Shown: positions 7,519 through 16,138, numbered from the stretch's first letter. The stretch is DNA of 64,000 nucleotides from Desulfonatronum sp. SC1 (GCF_003046795.1 NZ_PZKN01000021.1:1-64000), one strand, 5' to 3'. Made by a program: numbers and translations. Notes: generated from the sequence alone by a model not told the origin.

Positions 7519-9396
7519 ATGACACTGGACCAACTGACGATCATCGCCGTTCTCGTGGCCGCCATGGGCATGTTCATTTGGGGCAGATGGCGACACGACA
7601 TGGTGGCCGCGGGAGCGTTGCTGGCCTGTGTCTTCATGGGGTTGGTGCCCGGGGCGGAGGCGTTCTCCGGCTTTGGCCATCCAGCCGTGATCACCGTGGT
7701 CTGCGTTCTCGTGCTCAGTCACGGTCTGCAGGTTTCCGGAGCCGTGGACGAGCTGGCCAGGCGGGTCCTGCCGTCCTCCGCCGGCCGGACCGGAAGCATC
7801 GCTTCCCTGACCGGGCTCGGAGCCTTGCTTTCCGGATTCATGAACAATGTCGGGGCTATGGCTTTGCTGATGCCGGTGGCGGTCAAGGTGTCGGGCAAGT
7901 TGGGGCTGACTCCGGGCAAGGTCTTGATGCCTCTAGCCTTCGGCTCGATCCTGGGCGGCACCATCACCTTGATCGGCACCCCGCCGAACCTGATCGTCTC
8001 CGGGTTCCGGGCCGAGGCTGGATTGGGCGGCTTCGGCATGTTCGACTTCACTCCGGTGGGGCTTGCCGTGACCGTCGCTGGTCTGGCCTTCATTTCTCTA
8101 GTTGGCTGGCGGTTGGTCCCTGGGCGTAAGCAGTCGGACACGGACGATTTCGATACCGCCGTCTACACCACGGAAGTGCGCATCACCGAGGACAGCAAGG
8201 CCGTCGGAAAACGGCTACGAGACGTGGAGCGAACCCTGGACGAGGCCGATGCCGTGATCGTGGGCTTGGTCCGAAGCGGGTTCCGGCTGTCCGCGCCGTA
8301 TCCGGGACGGATCTTGCGGGATGGCGACATTCTCATGATTCAGGCCGAACCCAAATCCCTGGCTTCCGTGCTGTCCGGGTTGGGATTGAAACTGGAAGAA
8401 AACGTGCCGCCCCCATCAAGTCAAAAGCAGGAGCCGGAGCAAGGCGGGAAGGACGACCATTCAGGCGATGCAACGAAGCCGGAGGGGGAGGCGTCCAAGA
8501 AAAAAGGCGAACAAGAGGATGAAGGGAAATCCAGGTCCAGCGAGATCATCGTCCAGGAACTGGTGGCCATGCCCAGCGCGATCTTGATCGGCCGCTCGGC
8601 AAGGGATTTGGAACTGCGCACTCGCTTTGGCATCAATCTGTTGGCCATTTCCCGTGAAGGGCACCGATCCATCAAACGGCTGCGTTCAACGCCGATCCAG
8701 GCTGGAGACGTGTTGCTGCTGCAAGGGTCGCCGGAAGCGCTGTCCGGTTTCGCCTCGGAGTTCGGCTGCGTGCCTTTGGCGGTGCGGGACGTGCGGGTTC
8801 CGGCGAAAGGCCAGGCCATGAAAGCGTCCTTGATCATGATCAGCGCGGTGGCCGCCACGGCCCTGGGATTGGTTCCGGTAGCCGTGGCCTTTGCCGCCGG
8901 GGTGCTGGCGATGATGGCCCTGCGGGTCGTCTCGCCGCGCTCTGTTTACCAAGCCGTGGATTGGCCCGTGATCGTTCTCCTGGGAGCCATGCTGCCGGTG
9001 GCCGGGGCCATGGCTTCCACCGGAGCGGCGGACCTGATCGCCCGGTTTCTTTTGGACACGGTGGCCCAGGGGCACGCCGTGCTCGGTTTGGCGGTGATCC
9101 TGATTGCGACCATGCTCATTACCGATTTCATGAACAACGCGGCCACCGCCGCGGTGATGTGCCCCATCGCGCTGAGCACCGCGTCTCAATTGGGAGTCAA
9201 CCCGGACTCCTTTCTGATGGCCGTGGCCATCGGGGCGTCCTGCGCCTTCCTGACGCCCATCGGCCACCAGAACAACACGTTGATCCTTGGACCGGGCGGG
9301 TTCCACTTCGGGGACTATTGGCGCATGGGCCTGCCCACGGACATCCTGGTCGTTGCCGTGGCGTTGCCTATGCTACTTTGGGTCTGGCCGCTGTAG
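7519..9396 (+). CDS. SLC13/DASS-type transporter with internal TrkA_C domains
   Basis: A polytopic inner-membrane carrier of about 625 residues, of the citrate/arsenite/sulfate-permease-like kind (SLC13-type, ArsB/NhaD superfamily). Two hydrophobic halves each carry the family loop: SGFMNNVGAMALLMP with GTPPNLIVSG in the first, and DFMNNAATAAVMCP with TPIGHQNNTLILGPGG in the second. Between the halves lie two TrkA_C (RCK_C) regulatory domains, separated by a very charged Lys/Glu/Asp/Gly-rich linker (about residues 292-338). Substrate cannot be told; sulfate or a dicarboxylate would suit the host. ATG 7474 sits directly on the T-run of a terminator and lacks a ribosome site, so ATG 7519 is preferred. 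Confidence 0.85.
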   Translation: MTLDQLTIIAVLVAAMGMFIWGRWRHDMVAAGALLACVFMGLVPGAEAFSGFGHPAVITVVCVLVLSHGLQVSGAVDELARRVLPSSAGRTGSIASLTGLGALLSGFMNNVGAMALLMPVAVKVSGKLGLTPGKVLMPLAFGSILGGTITLIGTPPNLIVSGFRAEAGLGGFGMFDFTPVGLAVTVAGLAFISLVGWRLVPGRKQSDTDDFDTAVYTTEVRITEDSKAVGKRLRDVERTLDEADAVIVGLVRSGFRLSAPYPGRILRDGDILMIQAEPKSLASVLSGLGLKLEENVPPPSSQKQEPEQGGKDDHSGDATKPEGEASKKKGEQEDEGKSRSSEIIVQELVAMPSAILIGRSARDLELRTRFGINLLAISREGHRSIKRLRSTPIQAGDVLLLQGSPEALSGFASEFGCVPLAVRDVRVPAKGQAMKASLIMISAVAATALGLVPVAVAFAAGVLAMMALRVVSPRSVYQAVDWPVIVLLGAMLPVAGAMASTGAADLIARFLLDTVAQGHAVLGLAVILIATMLITDFMNNAATAAVMCPIALSTASQLGVNPDSFLMAVAIGASCAFLTPIGHQNNTLILGPGGFHFGDYWRMGLPTDILVVAVALPMLLWVWPL

Positions 9397-9446
9397 CCGG
9401 ACGAAACAGACGGTCGGCGCGTAACTCCTAACAGTTAAACCCGTTT

Positions 9447-9470
9447 CGGCCTCATGAGGAGGCCGTTTCG
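9447..9470 (+). terminator. Weak hairpin between convergent genes
   Basis: A 7-bp stem (CGGCCTC 9447-9453 with GAGGCCG 9459-9465) with a five-base loop and a short T-rich tail (TTTCGCTCT) lies between the SLC13 stop and the end of gcvPB. It may serve as terminator for the transporter gene. Confidence 0.5.
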
Positions 9471-9502
9471 CTCTGCCGGAATTTGCCTTTCGAGGCTCCC
9501 GT

Positions 9503-10954
9503 TCAAAGCCCGCAGTTGTCCGTCAGTTCCAGGTTGCGGGCCGCCTTGACCTCGTCCAGGCGGCTGACCGGGGTGTGCCGGGGCGCGGATTGGATGGCAG
9601 CGGGGTCCTGGTCGGCCTGTTCCAGGATGGCGATCAGGTCGTCCACGAATTGATCCAGAGTGTCCAGGGATTCGGTTTCCGTGGGCTCGAACATCAGGGC
9701 TTCCTTGACGATCAACGGGAAATAGACCGTGGGGGCATGGTATCCCTTGTCCAGCAGGGCCTTGGCAATGTCCAGGGCCCGGACGCCTTTGGCCGCCTGG
9801 CGTACGGCCGAGGCCACGAATTCGTGCATACAGATCCGGTTGTACGGGATTTCCAAATGCTCCTCGAGGCGCTTGCGCAGGTAGTTGGCCGCGAGGACCG
9901 CGTTTTCCGAGACCCGGATCAGTCCCTCCCGGCCCAGGCGCAGAATGTAGGCATAGGCCTTCAGGTAGACGCCGAAGTTGCCGTAGAACGGGGCCACGTA
10001 GCCGATGGACTTGGGATAGTCGTAGTCCAGAAAGAACTGACCGTCCTCCAGCTTGACCACCCGGGAAATCGGCAGAAAATCCACCAGCCGCTCACACACG
10101 CCCACCGGCCCGGAGCCAGGGCCGCCGCCGCCGTGCGGGGTGCCGAAGGTTTTGTGCAGGTTCAGGTGGACCACGTCGAAGCCCGCATCGCCTACGCGCA
10201 TCTTGCCCAGAATGGCGTTCAGGTTCGCGCCGTCGTAGTAGAGCAGGGCGTCCACGGAGCGGACCAGTTCCACGATCCGTGGCAGATGCTGCTCGAACAG
10301 GCCCAGGGTGTTGGGGCAGGTCATCATCACCGCGGCCACGTCCTCGCTGAGCACGGCTTCCAGGGCCTGGGGATCGACTATCCCGTCCTTGGACTCCAGG
10401 CTGATCACGTCAAAGCCGGCAATGGCCGCGGAGGCCGGGTTGGTGCCGTGGGCCGAGTCCGGCACCACGACCTTGGTCCGCTTGCGGCCCTTGTCCTTGT
10501 GGTAGGCGGCGATGATCATCGCTCCGGCCAATTCGCCGTGGGACCCGGCCATGGGGTGGACCGTGAATCCGGCCATGCCCGTGATTTCGCACAGCAGCCG
10601 TTCGGTCTCAAAAATCACCTCCAGTGCGCCCTGGGCGAAATGGCCCGCCCCACGGAATTGGGGCACCAGCGGGTGCAGGCGGCTGAAGCCCGGCAAGGCC
10701 GCGGCCTGTTCCATGAATTTGGGGTTGTATTTCATGGTGCAGGAGCCCAGGGGGTAGAAGTGGCTGTCCACGCCGAAGTTGAGCCGGGAAAGCCGCGTGA
10801 AGTGGCGCACCACGTCCAGTTCGCCCACCTGGGGCAGGCAGGGTAGTCCGTCCCGGGCCAGTTCCTGGGGGATCAAGCCGGTCAAGTCCTTCTTCAATTC
10901 CCGCAGCCCGACGCCGGGGCGTCCGGAAACGGATTGCTCGAATATGGTCTTCAT
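9503..10954 (-). CDS. gcvPB: Glycine dehydrogenase (decarboxylating) subunit 2
   Basis: The pyridoxal-phosphate subunit of the split P-protein of the glycine cleavage system, which decarboxylates glycine and passes aminomethyl to lipoyl-GcvH. The product has 483 residues. The PLP-lysine motif is seen as NLHKTFGTPHGGGGPG, and the N-terminal third has the conserved YPLGSCTMKYNP. It overlaps gcvPA by four bases (ATGA). The order gcvH-gcvPA-gcvPB on the minus strand gives one operon. gcvT is not in this window. Confidence 0.97.
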   Translation of the reverse strand: MKTIFEQSVSGRPGVGLRELKKDLTGLIPQELARDGLPCLPQVGELDVVRHFTRLSRLNFGVDSHFYPLGSCTMKYNPKFMEQAAALPGFSRLHPLVPQFRGAGHFAQGALEVIFETERLLCEITGMAGFTVHPMAGSHGELAGAMIIAAYHKDKGRKRTKVVVPDSAHGTNPASAAIAGFDVISLESKDGIVDPQALEAVLSEDVAAVMMTCPNTLGLFEQHLPRIVELVRSVDALLYYDGANLNAILGKMRVGDAGFDVVHLNLHKTFGTPHGGGGPGSGPVGVCERLVDFLPISRVVKLEDGQFFLDYDYPKSIGYVAPFYGNFGVYLKAYAYILRLGREGLIRVSENAVLAANYLRKRLEEHLEIPYNRICMHEFVASAVRQAAKGVRALDIAKALLDKGYHAPTVYFPLIVKEALMFEPTETESLDTLDQFVDDLIAILEQADQDPAAIQSAPRHTPVSRLDEVKAARNLELTDNCGL

Positions 10955-12282
10955 AACGCGCCTCCCAGCAGTTCCTTGAGGATGCCGATGTCTTCGCGGG
11001 TGTTTTTTTCGGTGCAGGCGATGAGCAGGACGTTTTCCAGGCCGGGATAGTAGCGGCCCAGGGGAAAGCCGGGCAAAAATCCGCGCCGGGTCAGGCGATC
11101 CATGACATGATAGGCGGGCTTGGGCAGGACCAGGGCGAATTCATTGGCAAAGGGGCGTTGGCTGAGCAGCTTGGCTCCGGGGAGCTTGAGCAGGCGTCTG
11201 GCCGCGTAGTGGGCCAGTTCGGAGCAGTGCGTGGCAGTGTTGGCCAACCCTCGGGGGCCCATCAGGCAGAGGAAGACGATGGCGCGCAGGGCGCAGAGGG
11301 CCTGGTTGGAGCAGATGTTGGAGGTGGCTTTTTGGCGGCGGATATGCTGTTCCCGTGCCTGGAGGGTCAGGACGTAGCCGGTTCGGCCTTGGGCGTCGGT
11401 GGTCCGCCCGACGATCCGGCCGGGCATCTGGCGGATCAGGGCCTTGGCGCAGGCCATCATGCCCAGATACGGCCCGCCGAAACTCAGGGGCAGGCCCAGG
11501 CTCTGTCCCTCGGCCGTTGCAATGTCCGCGCCCATGGCCCCGGGCGTCTTCAGGACGGCCTGCATCAGCGGGTAGACCGAGATGATGTTCAGGGCGCCTT
11601 GGGATCGGGCATGGGTGAACAGGCCGGTGAAGTCCTCCAGGACGCCGAAGAAGTTGGGATTCTGGACGATGATCGCCGCGGTATCGGTATCCACCGCCGC
11701 GGACAAGGCTTTCAGGTCCGAACCGCCTTCCCGGTGGGCGACCACGATCATTTCCAGGTGCAGATTGGACGTGTAGCAATCCAACATCCTGCGGTAGATG
11801 GGGTTGACACACTCGTCCACCACGATCTTGCGGCGCTTGGTATGGCGCACGGCCATCATCATGGCCTCGTACAGGGCCGTCCCCCCGTCGTAGACCGAAG
11901 CGTTGGCGTACTCCATGTCCAGGAGGCGGCAGACCGCGGTCTGGTACTCAAAAATGGCCTGGAGCGACCCTTGAGAGGCCTCCGGCTGGTAGGGAGTGTA
12001 GGCCGTGGCGAATTCGCCGCGGGAAGTCAGGAAGTCCACCGCCGCGGGAATGGCGTGGTCGTAAAATCCCGCGCCCAGAAATCCCACCAGTCGGGTGTTG
12101 TTTTTGTCCGCCAGGGTTTCCAGGTGCCGCATGACTTCGTGCTCGCCGAGGCCTTCGGGCAGGTCGAAGCTTTTGGGCCGCAGGGTTTTGGGGATCTCCG
12201 CGAACAGGGCGTCCATGTCGGGGATGCCGACGACGTCCAGCATGCGGCGCTGTTCGTTCGGGGTGTGGGGAATGTAGGGCAT
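10951..12282 (-). CDS. gcvPA: Glycine dehydrogenase (decarboxylating) subunit 1
   Basis: The N-terminal half of the split P-protein, partner of GcvPB in a heterotetramer. The product has 443 residues starting MPYIPHTPNEQRRMLD, the conserved beginning of this family. The open frame extends further upstream into gcvH (to 12381), but that extension reads another frame of gcvH and is not family sequence. YTPYQPEASQGSLQ and SFGGPYLG are typical conserved stretches. It lies 8 bases after gcvH. Confidence 0.97.
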   Translation of the reverse strand: MPYIPHTPNEQRRMLDVVGIPDMDALFAEIPKTLRPKSFDLPEGLGEHEVMRHLETLADKNNTRLVGFLGAGFYDHAIPAAVDFLTSRGEFATAYTPYQPEASQGSLQAIFEYQTAVCRLLDMEYANASVYDGGTALYEAMMMAVRHTKRRKIVVDECVNPIYRRMLDCYTSNLHLEMIVVAHREGGSDLKALSAAVDTDTAAIIVQNPNFFGVLEDFTGLFTHARSQGALNIISVYPLMQAVLKTPGAMGADIATAEGQSLGLPLSFGGPYLGMMACAKALIRQMPGRIVGRTTDAQGRTGYVLTLQAREQHIRRQKATSNICSNQALCALRAIVFLCLMGPRGLANTATHCSELAHYAARRLLKLPGAKLLSQRPFANEFALVLPKPAYHVMDRLTRRGFLPGFPLGRYYPGLENVLLIACTEKNTREDIGILKELLGGAL

Positions 12283-12290
12283 GGAGAATT

Positions 12291-12671
12291 CTACTCGTCG
12301 TTGCACTCGGCAATGGCTTTGTATTCCTCGGGGGACAGCAGGCCCTGGGGCGGTACGCTGAGCCGCACCCGGATCATCCATCCAGCGCCGTAAGGATCCT
12401 GGTTGATTTTTTCCGGCGCGCCGTCCAACTCGGCATTGACTTCGGTGACGGTTCCGGAAACCGGGCTGTTCAACTCGCTGGCCGCTTTGACCGACTCAAT
12501 GCTGCCCATTTCCCCGCCTTGCTCCACGGCGTCACCTACGGACGGCAGCTCGATGAACGTAATGTCACCAAGCTGGCATTGGGCGAAATCCGTGATGCCG
12601 ACCAGGGCTTCCTGGTCGGTGACGCGGACCCATTCGTGGGACACCATATAGAGCAGATCACTGGGAATCAT
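12291..12671 (-). CDS. gcvH: Glycine cleavage system H protein
   Basis: The lipoyl carrier that shuttles the aminomethyl group between P- and T-proteins. The product has 126 residues, and the lipoylated lysine lies in ESVKAASEL. HEWVRV, GITDFAQ and the C-terminal half are standard for the family. It is the first gene of gcvH-gcvPA-gcvPB. I saw no glycine riboswitch in the 220 bases upstream, which are filled by repeats. Confidence 0.96.
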   Translation of the reverse strand: MIPSDLLYMVSHEWVRVTDQEALVGITDFAQCQLGDITFIELPSVGDAVEQGGEMGSIESVKAASELNSPVSGTVTEVNAELDGAPEKINQDPYGAGWMIRVRLSVPPQGLLSPEEYKAIAECNDE

Positions 12672-12740
12672 CAGATGCTCCTTGAATTAGGGGTAAAAGG
12701 TTCGCAACTTTTCAGCACACACGGTGTATGGTCATCCTCC

Positions 12741-12824
12741 AACACTGGATTCCGGCTTTCGCCGGAATGACGTAGCGTACCATGTCGTTTCAAGTCAGTC
12801 ATACCGGCGAAGGCCGGTATCCAG
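12741..12824. repeat. Paired REP-like hairpins (head to head)
   Basis: Two related hairpins lie in opposite orientation: ATTCCGGC/GCCGGAAT (12749-12768) and ATACCGGC/GCCGGTAT (12801-12820). Each is flanked by the CTGGAT or ATCCAG edge and by the GTCAT edge of the common 'GTCATNCCNGCGAAGGCNGGNATCCAG' family. Translated, they give a spurious product with DWIPAFAGMT and SGESRNPV strings, a known annotation artefact. This spacer separates gcvH from the upstream PRPP-synthetase-like gene. Confidence 0.85.
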
Positions 12825-12894
12825 TCCGAATATATCCCCGGATGAGCTGAGTAGTTACAAAGGTTCAGACTGTAACGTTTCAGCGTTTCGAGGC

Positions 12895-13812
12895 TCATAA
12901 CGGTTCAAGGACGATTCTGGCAATATCAGGAGCCAGGGAAATGACCTGAAAAGGCGGCCTGCTGTGGACGGCCTCGGCTTGTTCCGGGCAGGAATCCGTT
13001 ATCCAGACCGTTTGGAAATCCTCATTTTCCAGGTGGCACCAACAGCTGTTCGGAAAAACGCCGTGGGTGGCGAAGGCGCTGACTCGGGCCGCCCCTTTTT
13101 CCAACAACAGATTTTTGCATTCGATCAGAGTTCCGCCGGACATGATCAGGTCGTCCACGATGAGCACGTGCCGGTCCACCGGGTCGCCTTCCTTGATTAA
13201 GACCCCGCGCCGGTCGCCCCGGCGGGCTTTGAGGCAGACGATTTGCGGAAATTCTGGAAACAGTCGCCCGAACCGTTTCCAGGCGCCCTCGTCCGGAAAG
13301 GCGATGGACAGGTCTGGCTCGGCGCGAACCTGATCCTTGAGGAGGTGGACCGCAGTTTCCAGCCGGGGGATCACGCTGTCGGAAAAGTAGAATCGTTCCT
13401 GCAGGGCGTGGATGTCGTAGATCACGATCTGGGTCGGGCCGGACATGGTCAGGGGGATGTCCGAGAGCAGCCGGGCCAGGGTGGCCGCCGTGGCGATCTG
13501 GCCTTCTTCCTCCACCCGCTCCATGGTTCCTGTAGGAAAATAGGGCAGGATCAACTTGAAGGAGCGCACCGCGTAGCGGGGCAGTTCAAAGAGCACGGCC
13601 AATTGAGCGAACATCTCGCCGGGCGTGGTCAGGGTACTCAGGAAAGCCACGTCGCGGTTGCGCAATCCCGGTGCGTTCTCGATGCGCAGGTTGGGAAAGC
13701 CGTCCCGGAAATAGGACCAGTCGATCCGGCCCAGGGTGATTCGGTCGGGGTGGGCCGTGTGGATGCGCAGGGCCATTTCGGTCATTTGCGGACAGAAGAA
13801 AAGATGGATCAT
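12895..13812 (-). CDS. Ribose-phosphate pyrophosphokinase-like protein
   Basis: A 305-residue protein of the PRPP-synthetase/phosphoribosyltransferase fold. The PRPP-binding loop appears as HVLIVDDLIMSGGTL. The N-terminal half follows the Prs layout (a PYFPTGTMER segment in place of the flexible ATP loop). It differs from housekeeping Prs in several usual motifs, so it may be an auxiliary PRPP synthetase. It overlaps the pseudouridine synthase gene upstream by four bases (ATGA). Confidence 0.8.
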   Translation of the reverse strand: MIHLFFCPQMTEMALRIHTAHPDRITLGRIDWSYFRDGFPNLRIENAPGLRNRDVAFLSTLTTPGEMFAQLAVLFELPRYAVRSFKLILPYFPTGTMERVEEEGQIATAATLARLLSDIPLTMSGPTQIVIYDIHALQERFYFSDSVIPRLETAVHLLKDQVRAEPDLSIAFPDEGAWKRFGRLFPEFPQIVCLKARRGDRRGVLIKEGDPVDRHVLIVDDLIMSGGTLIECKNLLLEKGAARVSAFATHGVFPNSCWCHLENEDFQTVWITDSCPEQAEAVHSRPPFQVISLAPDIARIVLEPL

Positions 13813-14618
13813 GATGGCTCCCGATGGTGGTCAAGGGCAGGGTCAAGAAGGAGGTCAAGGGAAGCGCTCAGGGCCTTAACTTCTCGGTCTGTCAACGGCC
13901 GGCTCGCACCGGGAGGGAGGTCGCCCAGGCGGATCGGTCCTTGGGAGACGCGTCGCAGGCGGATGATGTGCAGCCGCAGGTCGCGGCACATCCGGCGGAC
14001 CTGGCGATTGACGCCTTGGCGGAGGGTCATTTCCAGGGTCACGGCGTTATCCGGTGTTCGGGGTGAGCGGTCCTCAATGATTCGCGCCCGAACCGGCGCG
14101 AGTTGGTCTCCTTCGGCCAGACGCATCCCGCCGAGCATGGTCGCCAGTTTTTCCGGGGTGACCCGGCCACGAACGCGGACATGGTAGACCTTGGGGTGTT
14201 CCCAGCGGGGATGCGTCATGCGCAGGGCCAGTTCGCCGTTCGTGGTCAGTAGCAGCAGGCCCTCGGAAAGCAGATCCAGCCGGCCCACGGGAAAAGGGCG
14301 GCGACCGCGGATGTCCGGCGCAAGCAGGTCGAGGACGGTTTTGCGGCCTTGGGGATCATGGGCCGTGGTGACGACGCCCAAAGGCTTGTGCAGGACCAGA
14401 TAGAGGTGGTCGGACGGCTGGACTGGACCAAGGCGGATATCACGTCCGTGGACCCGGACATGGTCCACGGTTGGATCGACGCGGATTCCCGGCGAGTCGG
14501 CCACGGTTCCGTTGACCGTGACCGCCCCGGCCAGAATCAGGTCGTCCGCGGCCCGGCGGGAACAGAGCCCTGCCTGGGCCAGGGCCTTGTTCAGCCGGAG
14601 GGCATGGCCAGCCTGCAT
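13809..14618 (-). CDS. RsuA/RluB-family rRNA pseudouridine synthase
   Basis: This enzyme converts a uridine in rRNA to pseudouridine. An S4 RNA-binding domain (RLNKALAQAGLCSRRAADDLI) is followed by the catalytic domain with the aspartate in GRLDLLSEGLLLLT and the late motif GVNRQVRRM. The start is uncertain. ATG 14618 gives the usual length before the S4 domain but has no clear ribosome site. ATGs at 14642 and 14657, and a TTG at 14693 behind AAGGA, are in frame and would add up to 25 residues. Whether it acts on 16S or 23S rRNA cannot be told. Confidence 0.88.
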   Translation of the reverse strand: MQAGHALRLNKALAQAGLCSRRAADDLILAGAVTVNGTVADSPGIRVDPTVDHVRVHGRDIRLGPVQPSDHLYLVLHKPLGVVTTAHDPQGRKTVLDLLAPDIRGRRPFPVGRLDLLSEGLLLLTTNGELALRMTHPRWEHPKVYHVRVRGRVTPEKLATMLGGMRLAEGDQLAPVRARIIEDRSPRTPDNAVTLEMTLRQGVNRQVRRMCRDLRLHIIRLRRVSQGPIRLGDLPPGASRPLTDREVKALSASLDLLLDPALDHHREPS

Positions 14619-14750
14619 AGTGTTTGCCGCTGAATCCCGCATTCCAGAATCATTCATCCAGAGAGCATAGGTCCTGGTGAGCGGGGGGGTCAAGACTGGA
14701 TTCCTTGAATCGCAGGAAATGGCTTGGAATGGCTACGTATCGCCAATCTC

Positions 14751-14777
14751 GTCATGCCCGCGAAGGCGGGCATCCAG
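14751..14777. repeat. REP-like hairpin, single copy
   Basis: A 27-base copy of the GTCATNCC...ATCCAG family with the stem GCCCGC/GCGGGC. It lies in the roughly 395-base gap between the divergent rsuA-like and lptC genes. Confidence 0.75.
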
Positions 14778-14842
14778 GTCATACATGCCACAAGTTATTG
14801 ATGGGTTCCGGTTTGACCACATGGCAAGTGCCGTCTATAGCC

Positions 14843-14896
14843 GTTGTTCGTTGTTCGTTGTTCGTTGTTCGTTGTTCGTTGTTCGTTGTTCGTTGT
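14843..14896. repeat. Heptamer tandem repeat (TTGTTCG)n
   Basis: Nearly eight uninterrupted copies of the 7-base unit TTGTTCG, 54 bases in all. Seven is not a multiple of three, so in any reading frame the codons cycle every 21 bases. It is non-coding and lies about 120 bases before lptC. Copy number is likely to vary between strains. Confidence 0.9.
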
Positions 14897-14961
14897 CATG
14901 CCGGAATTTTGGTCCGCGACCTGGGGGCGAACGGGGATGAAAACCGGCACTCGATTTTCTC

Positions 14962-14990
14962 TTGCAAAGATTGTACTCTCAATTTTTTAT
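14962..14990 (+). promoter_or_regulatory. Possible promoter for the lptC-lptA-lptB-rpoN cluster
   Basis: TTGCAA (14962-14967), a 17-base spacer and TTTTAT (14985-14990) lie 23 bases before the lptC start. An overlapping alternative is TTGTAC (14971-14976) with TTCTAA (14994-14999). Both are moderate consensus matches. Confidence 0.4.
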
Positions 14991-15013
14991 CGATTCTAAA
15001 CTGTGGGGGATAC

Positions 15014-15574
15014 ATGCGTCGGAAAGCCATTGCCGGGGCGCTGATCCTGTTCTTGCTCGGTTTGTATTTCTTTCCCGGTGATGCACCCGTGGAACGGCGA
15101 ACCGTCGGTCCCATCTCCGGCGCAGCGGACACGGACGTGAGCATGAGCGGCGTGGAGATGCGCCTGGGCCAGGAAGGGCGAACCCTTTGGACCCTGCGGG
15201 CTCTGTCCGCGTCCTACGACCAAGGCCAGCAGATGGTGCTGCTCAACGCCCCGACCATCGTAAAAAGCCTGGGTGGTCGGGACATTCCCGTGATCGTCAG
15301 CGCCCCCCTGGGGGAGGTGGATCAGGCTACCAGCGATATCCGGCTTTGGTCCGGAGTGCATATGGAACATGGTCCTACCTACCTCAATTCCGACGAGGCC
15401 GTTTTCGTCCAGATTGATGAAACTATATTTTTGCACGGGGACATCCTCCTCGACCGCCAGGGGCTGCAACTCCGCTCGCAGCGGGGTGACGTGGACCTGC
15501 ACACCTGGGTGGTCAATGCCGAGGGCGGGGTGGAAGTCGTCATCGCCAAAGACAGTTTCACGCAAGGGTTGTAG
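15014..15574 (+). CDS. lptC: LPS export ABC transporter periplasmic protein LptC
   Basis: A bitopic inner-membrane protein that passes lipopolysaccharide from LptBFG to LptA. The product has 186 residues with one N-terminal membrane helix (about 5-22) and a periplasmic beta-jellyroll containing the DIRLWSGVHMEH and GDILLDRQGLQLRS strands. An upstream in-frame extension runs through the heptamer repeat and is rejected; ATG 15014 follows a GGGGGA site. The stop abuts lptA directly. Confidence 0.88.
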   Translation: MRRKAIAGALILFLLGLYFFPGDAPVERRTVGPISGAADTDVSMSGVEMRLGQEGRTLWTLRALSASYDQGQQMVLLNAPTIVKSLGGRDIPVIVSAPLGEVDQATSDIRLWSGVHMEHGPTYLNSDEAVFVQIDETIFLHGDILLDRQGLQLRSQRGDVDLHTWVVNAEGGVEVVIAKDSFTQGL

Positions 15575-16138
15575 ATGAGAGCGCGGTTGTCACTGCAGCG
15601 GCTCTTTTGGCTCGCTTTTTCGGTCTTGCTAGCGCTGTTCCTCGTACCCGGCTGGAGCTGCGCCGCAGAGGATGACGAGGCCATTCCTACGCGGATAACA
15701 GCGGAGCGGCTACGTTACTCCCATCGCGACCACCAGATCGAGTTCATCGGAGATGTTCGGGTGGACAGGCCGAATTTTCAGCTGCGTTCGGAACGGCTGG
15801 TGGTTCTCCTGCGAACCCTGCCTCGGGAGGCTCGCCCCGAGGGCTTGTCGCCGGAGCAGGACATGGAGGCTCAAGTGGACATAGAAAAAATGATCGCCCT
15901 GGGCCAGGTCTTCTTGAAGCACGAGGATCGCGTCGGTCACGGCGATATGGCCACCTACTGGGTGGACCAGGGCGTCTTGCGCCTGGAGGGCAACGCACGG
16001 GTGGAAGAAGGCGGGACCCGATTGGAAGGCAACGTGATCACGCTCAATGTTGAAGAAAGAGAGGTGGATGTGCAGGGACGCACCGATCGGCGAGTGGAAG
16101 GAATGTTTCTTTTGCCTCGGGAACAGGGGGCGCGGTGA
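15575..16138 (+). CDS. lptA: LPS transport periplasmic protein LptA
   Basis: The periplasmic bridge protein of lipopolysaccharide transport. The product has 187 residues with a signal peptide ending near residue 30 (SWSCA-AED or close by) and an OstA-type beta-jellyroll (TRITAERLRYSHRDHQIEF, FIGDVRVDRP, LEGNARVEEGG). It starts on the base after the lptC stop and overlaps lptB by four bases (GTGA). The context (lptC before, lptB after) strongly supports the call. Confidence 0.9.
   Translation: MRARLSLQRLFWLAFSVLLALFLVPGWSCAAEDDEAIPTRITAERLRYSHRDHQIEFIGDVRVDRPNFQLRSERLVVLLRTLPREARPEGLSPEQDMEAQVDIEKMIALGQVFLKHEDRVGHGDMATYWVDQGVLRLEGNARVEEGGTRLEGNVITLNVEEREVDVQGRTDRRVEGMFLLPREQGAR

Noticed and set aside
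12671-12898. Minus-strand frame of 75 residues upstream of gcvH
   Set aside because: It translates the paired REP-like hairpins (DWIPAFAGMT and SGESRNPV strings), a well-known artefact.
14843-14896. CRISPR-like repetition
   Set aside because: The unit is 7 bases without spacers; it is a simple tandem repeat. No CRISPR array or cas gene is visible in the window.
14705-15013. N-terminal extension of lptC through the TTGTTCG repeat
   Set aside because: It contains repetitive VVRCSLF strings and a second start with a ribosome site and the correct membrane helix lies at 15014.
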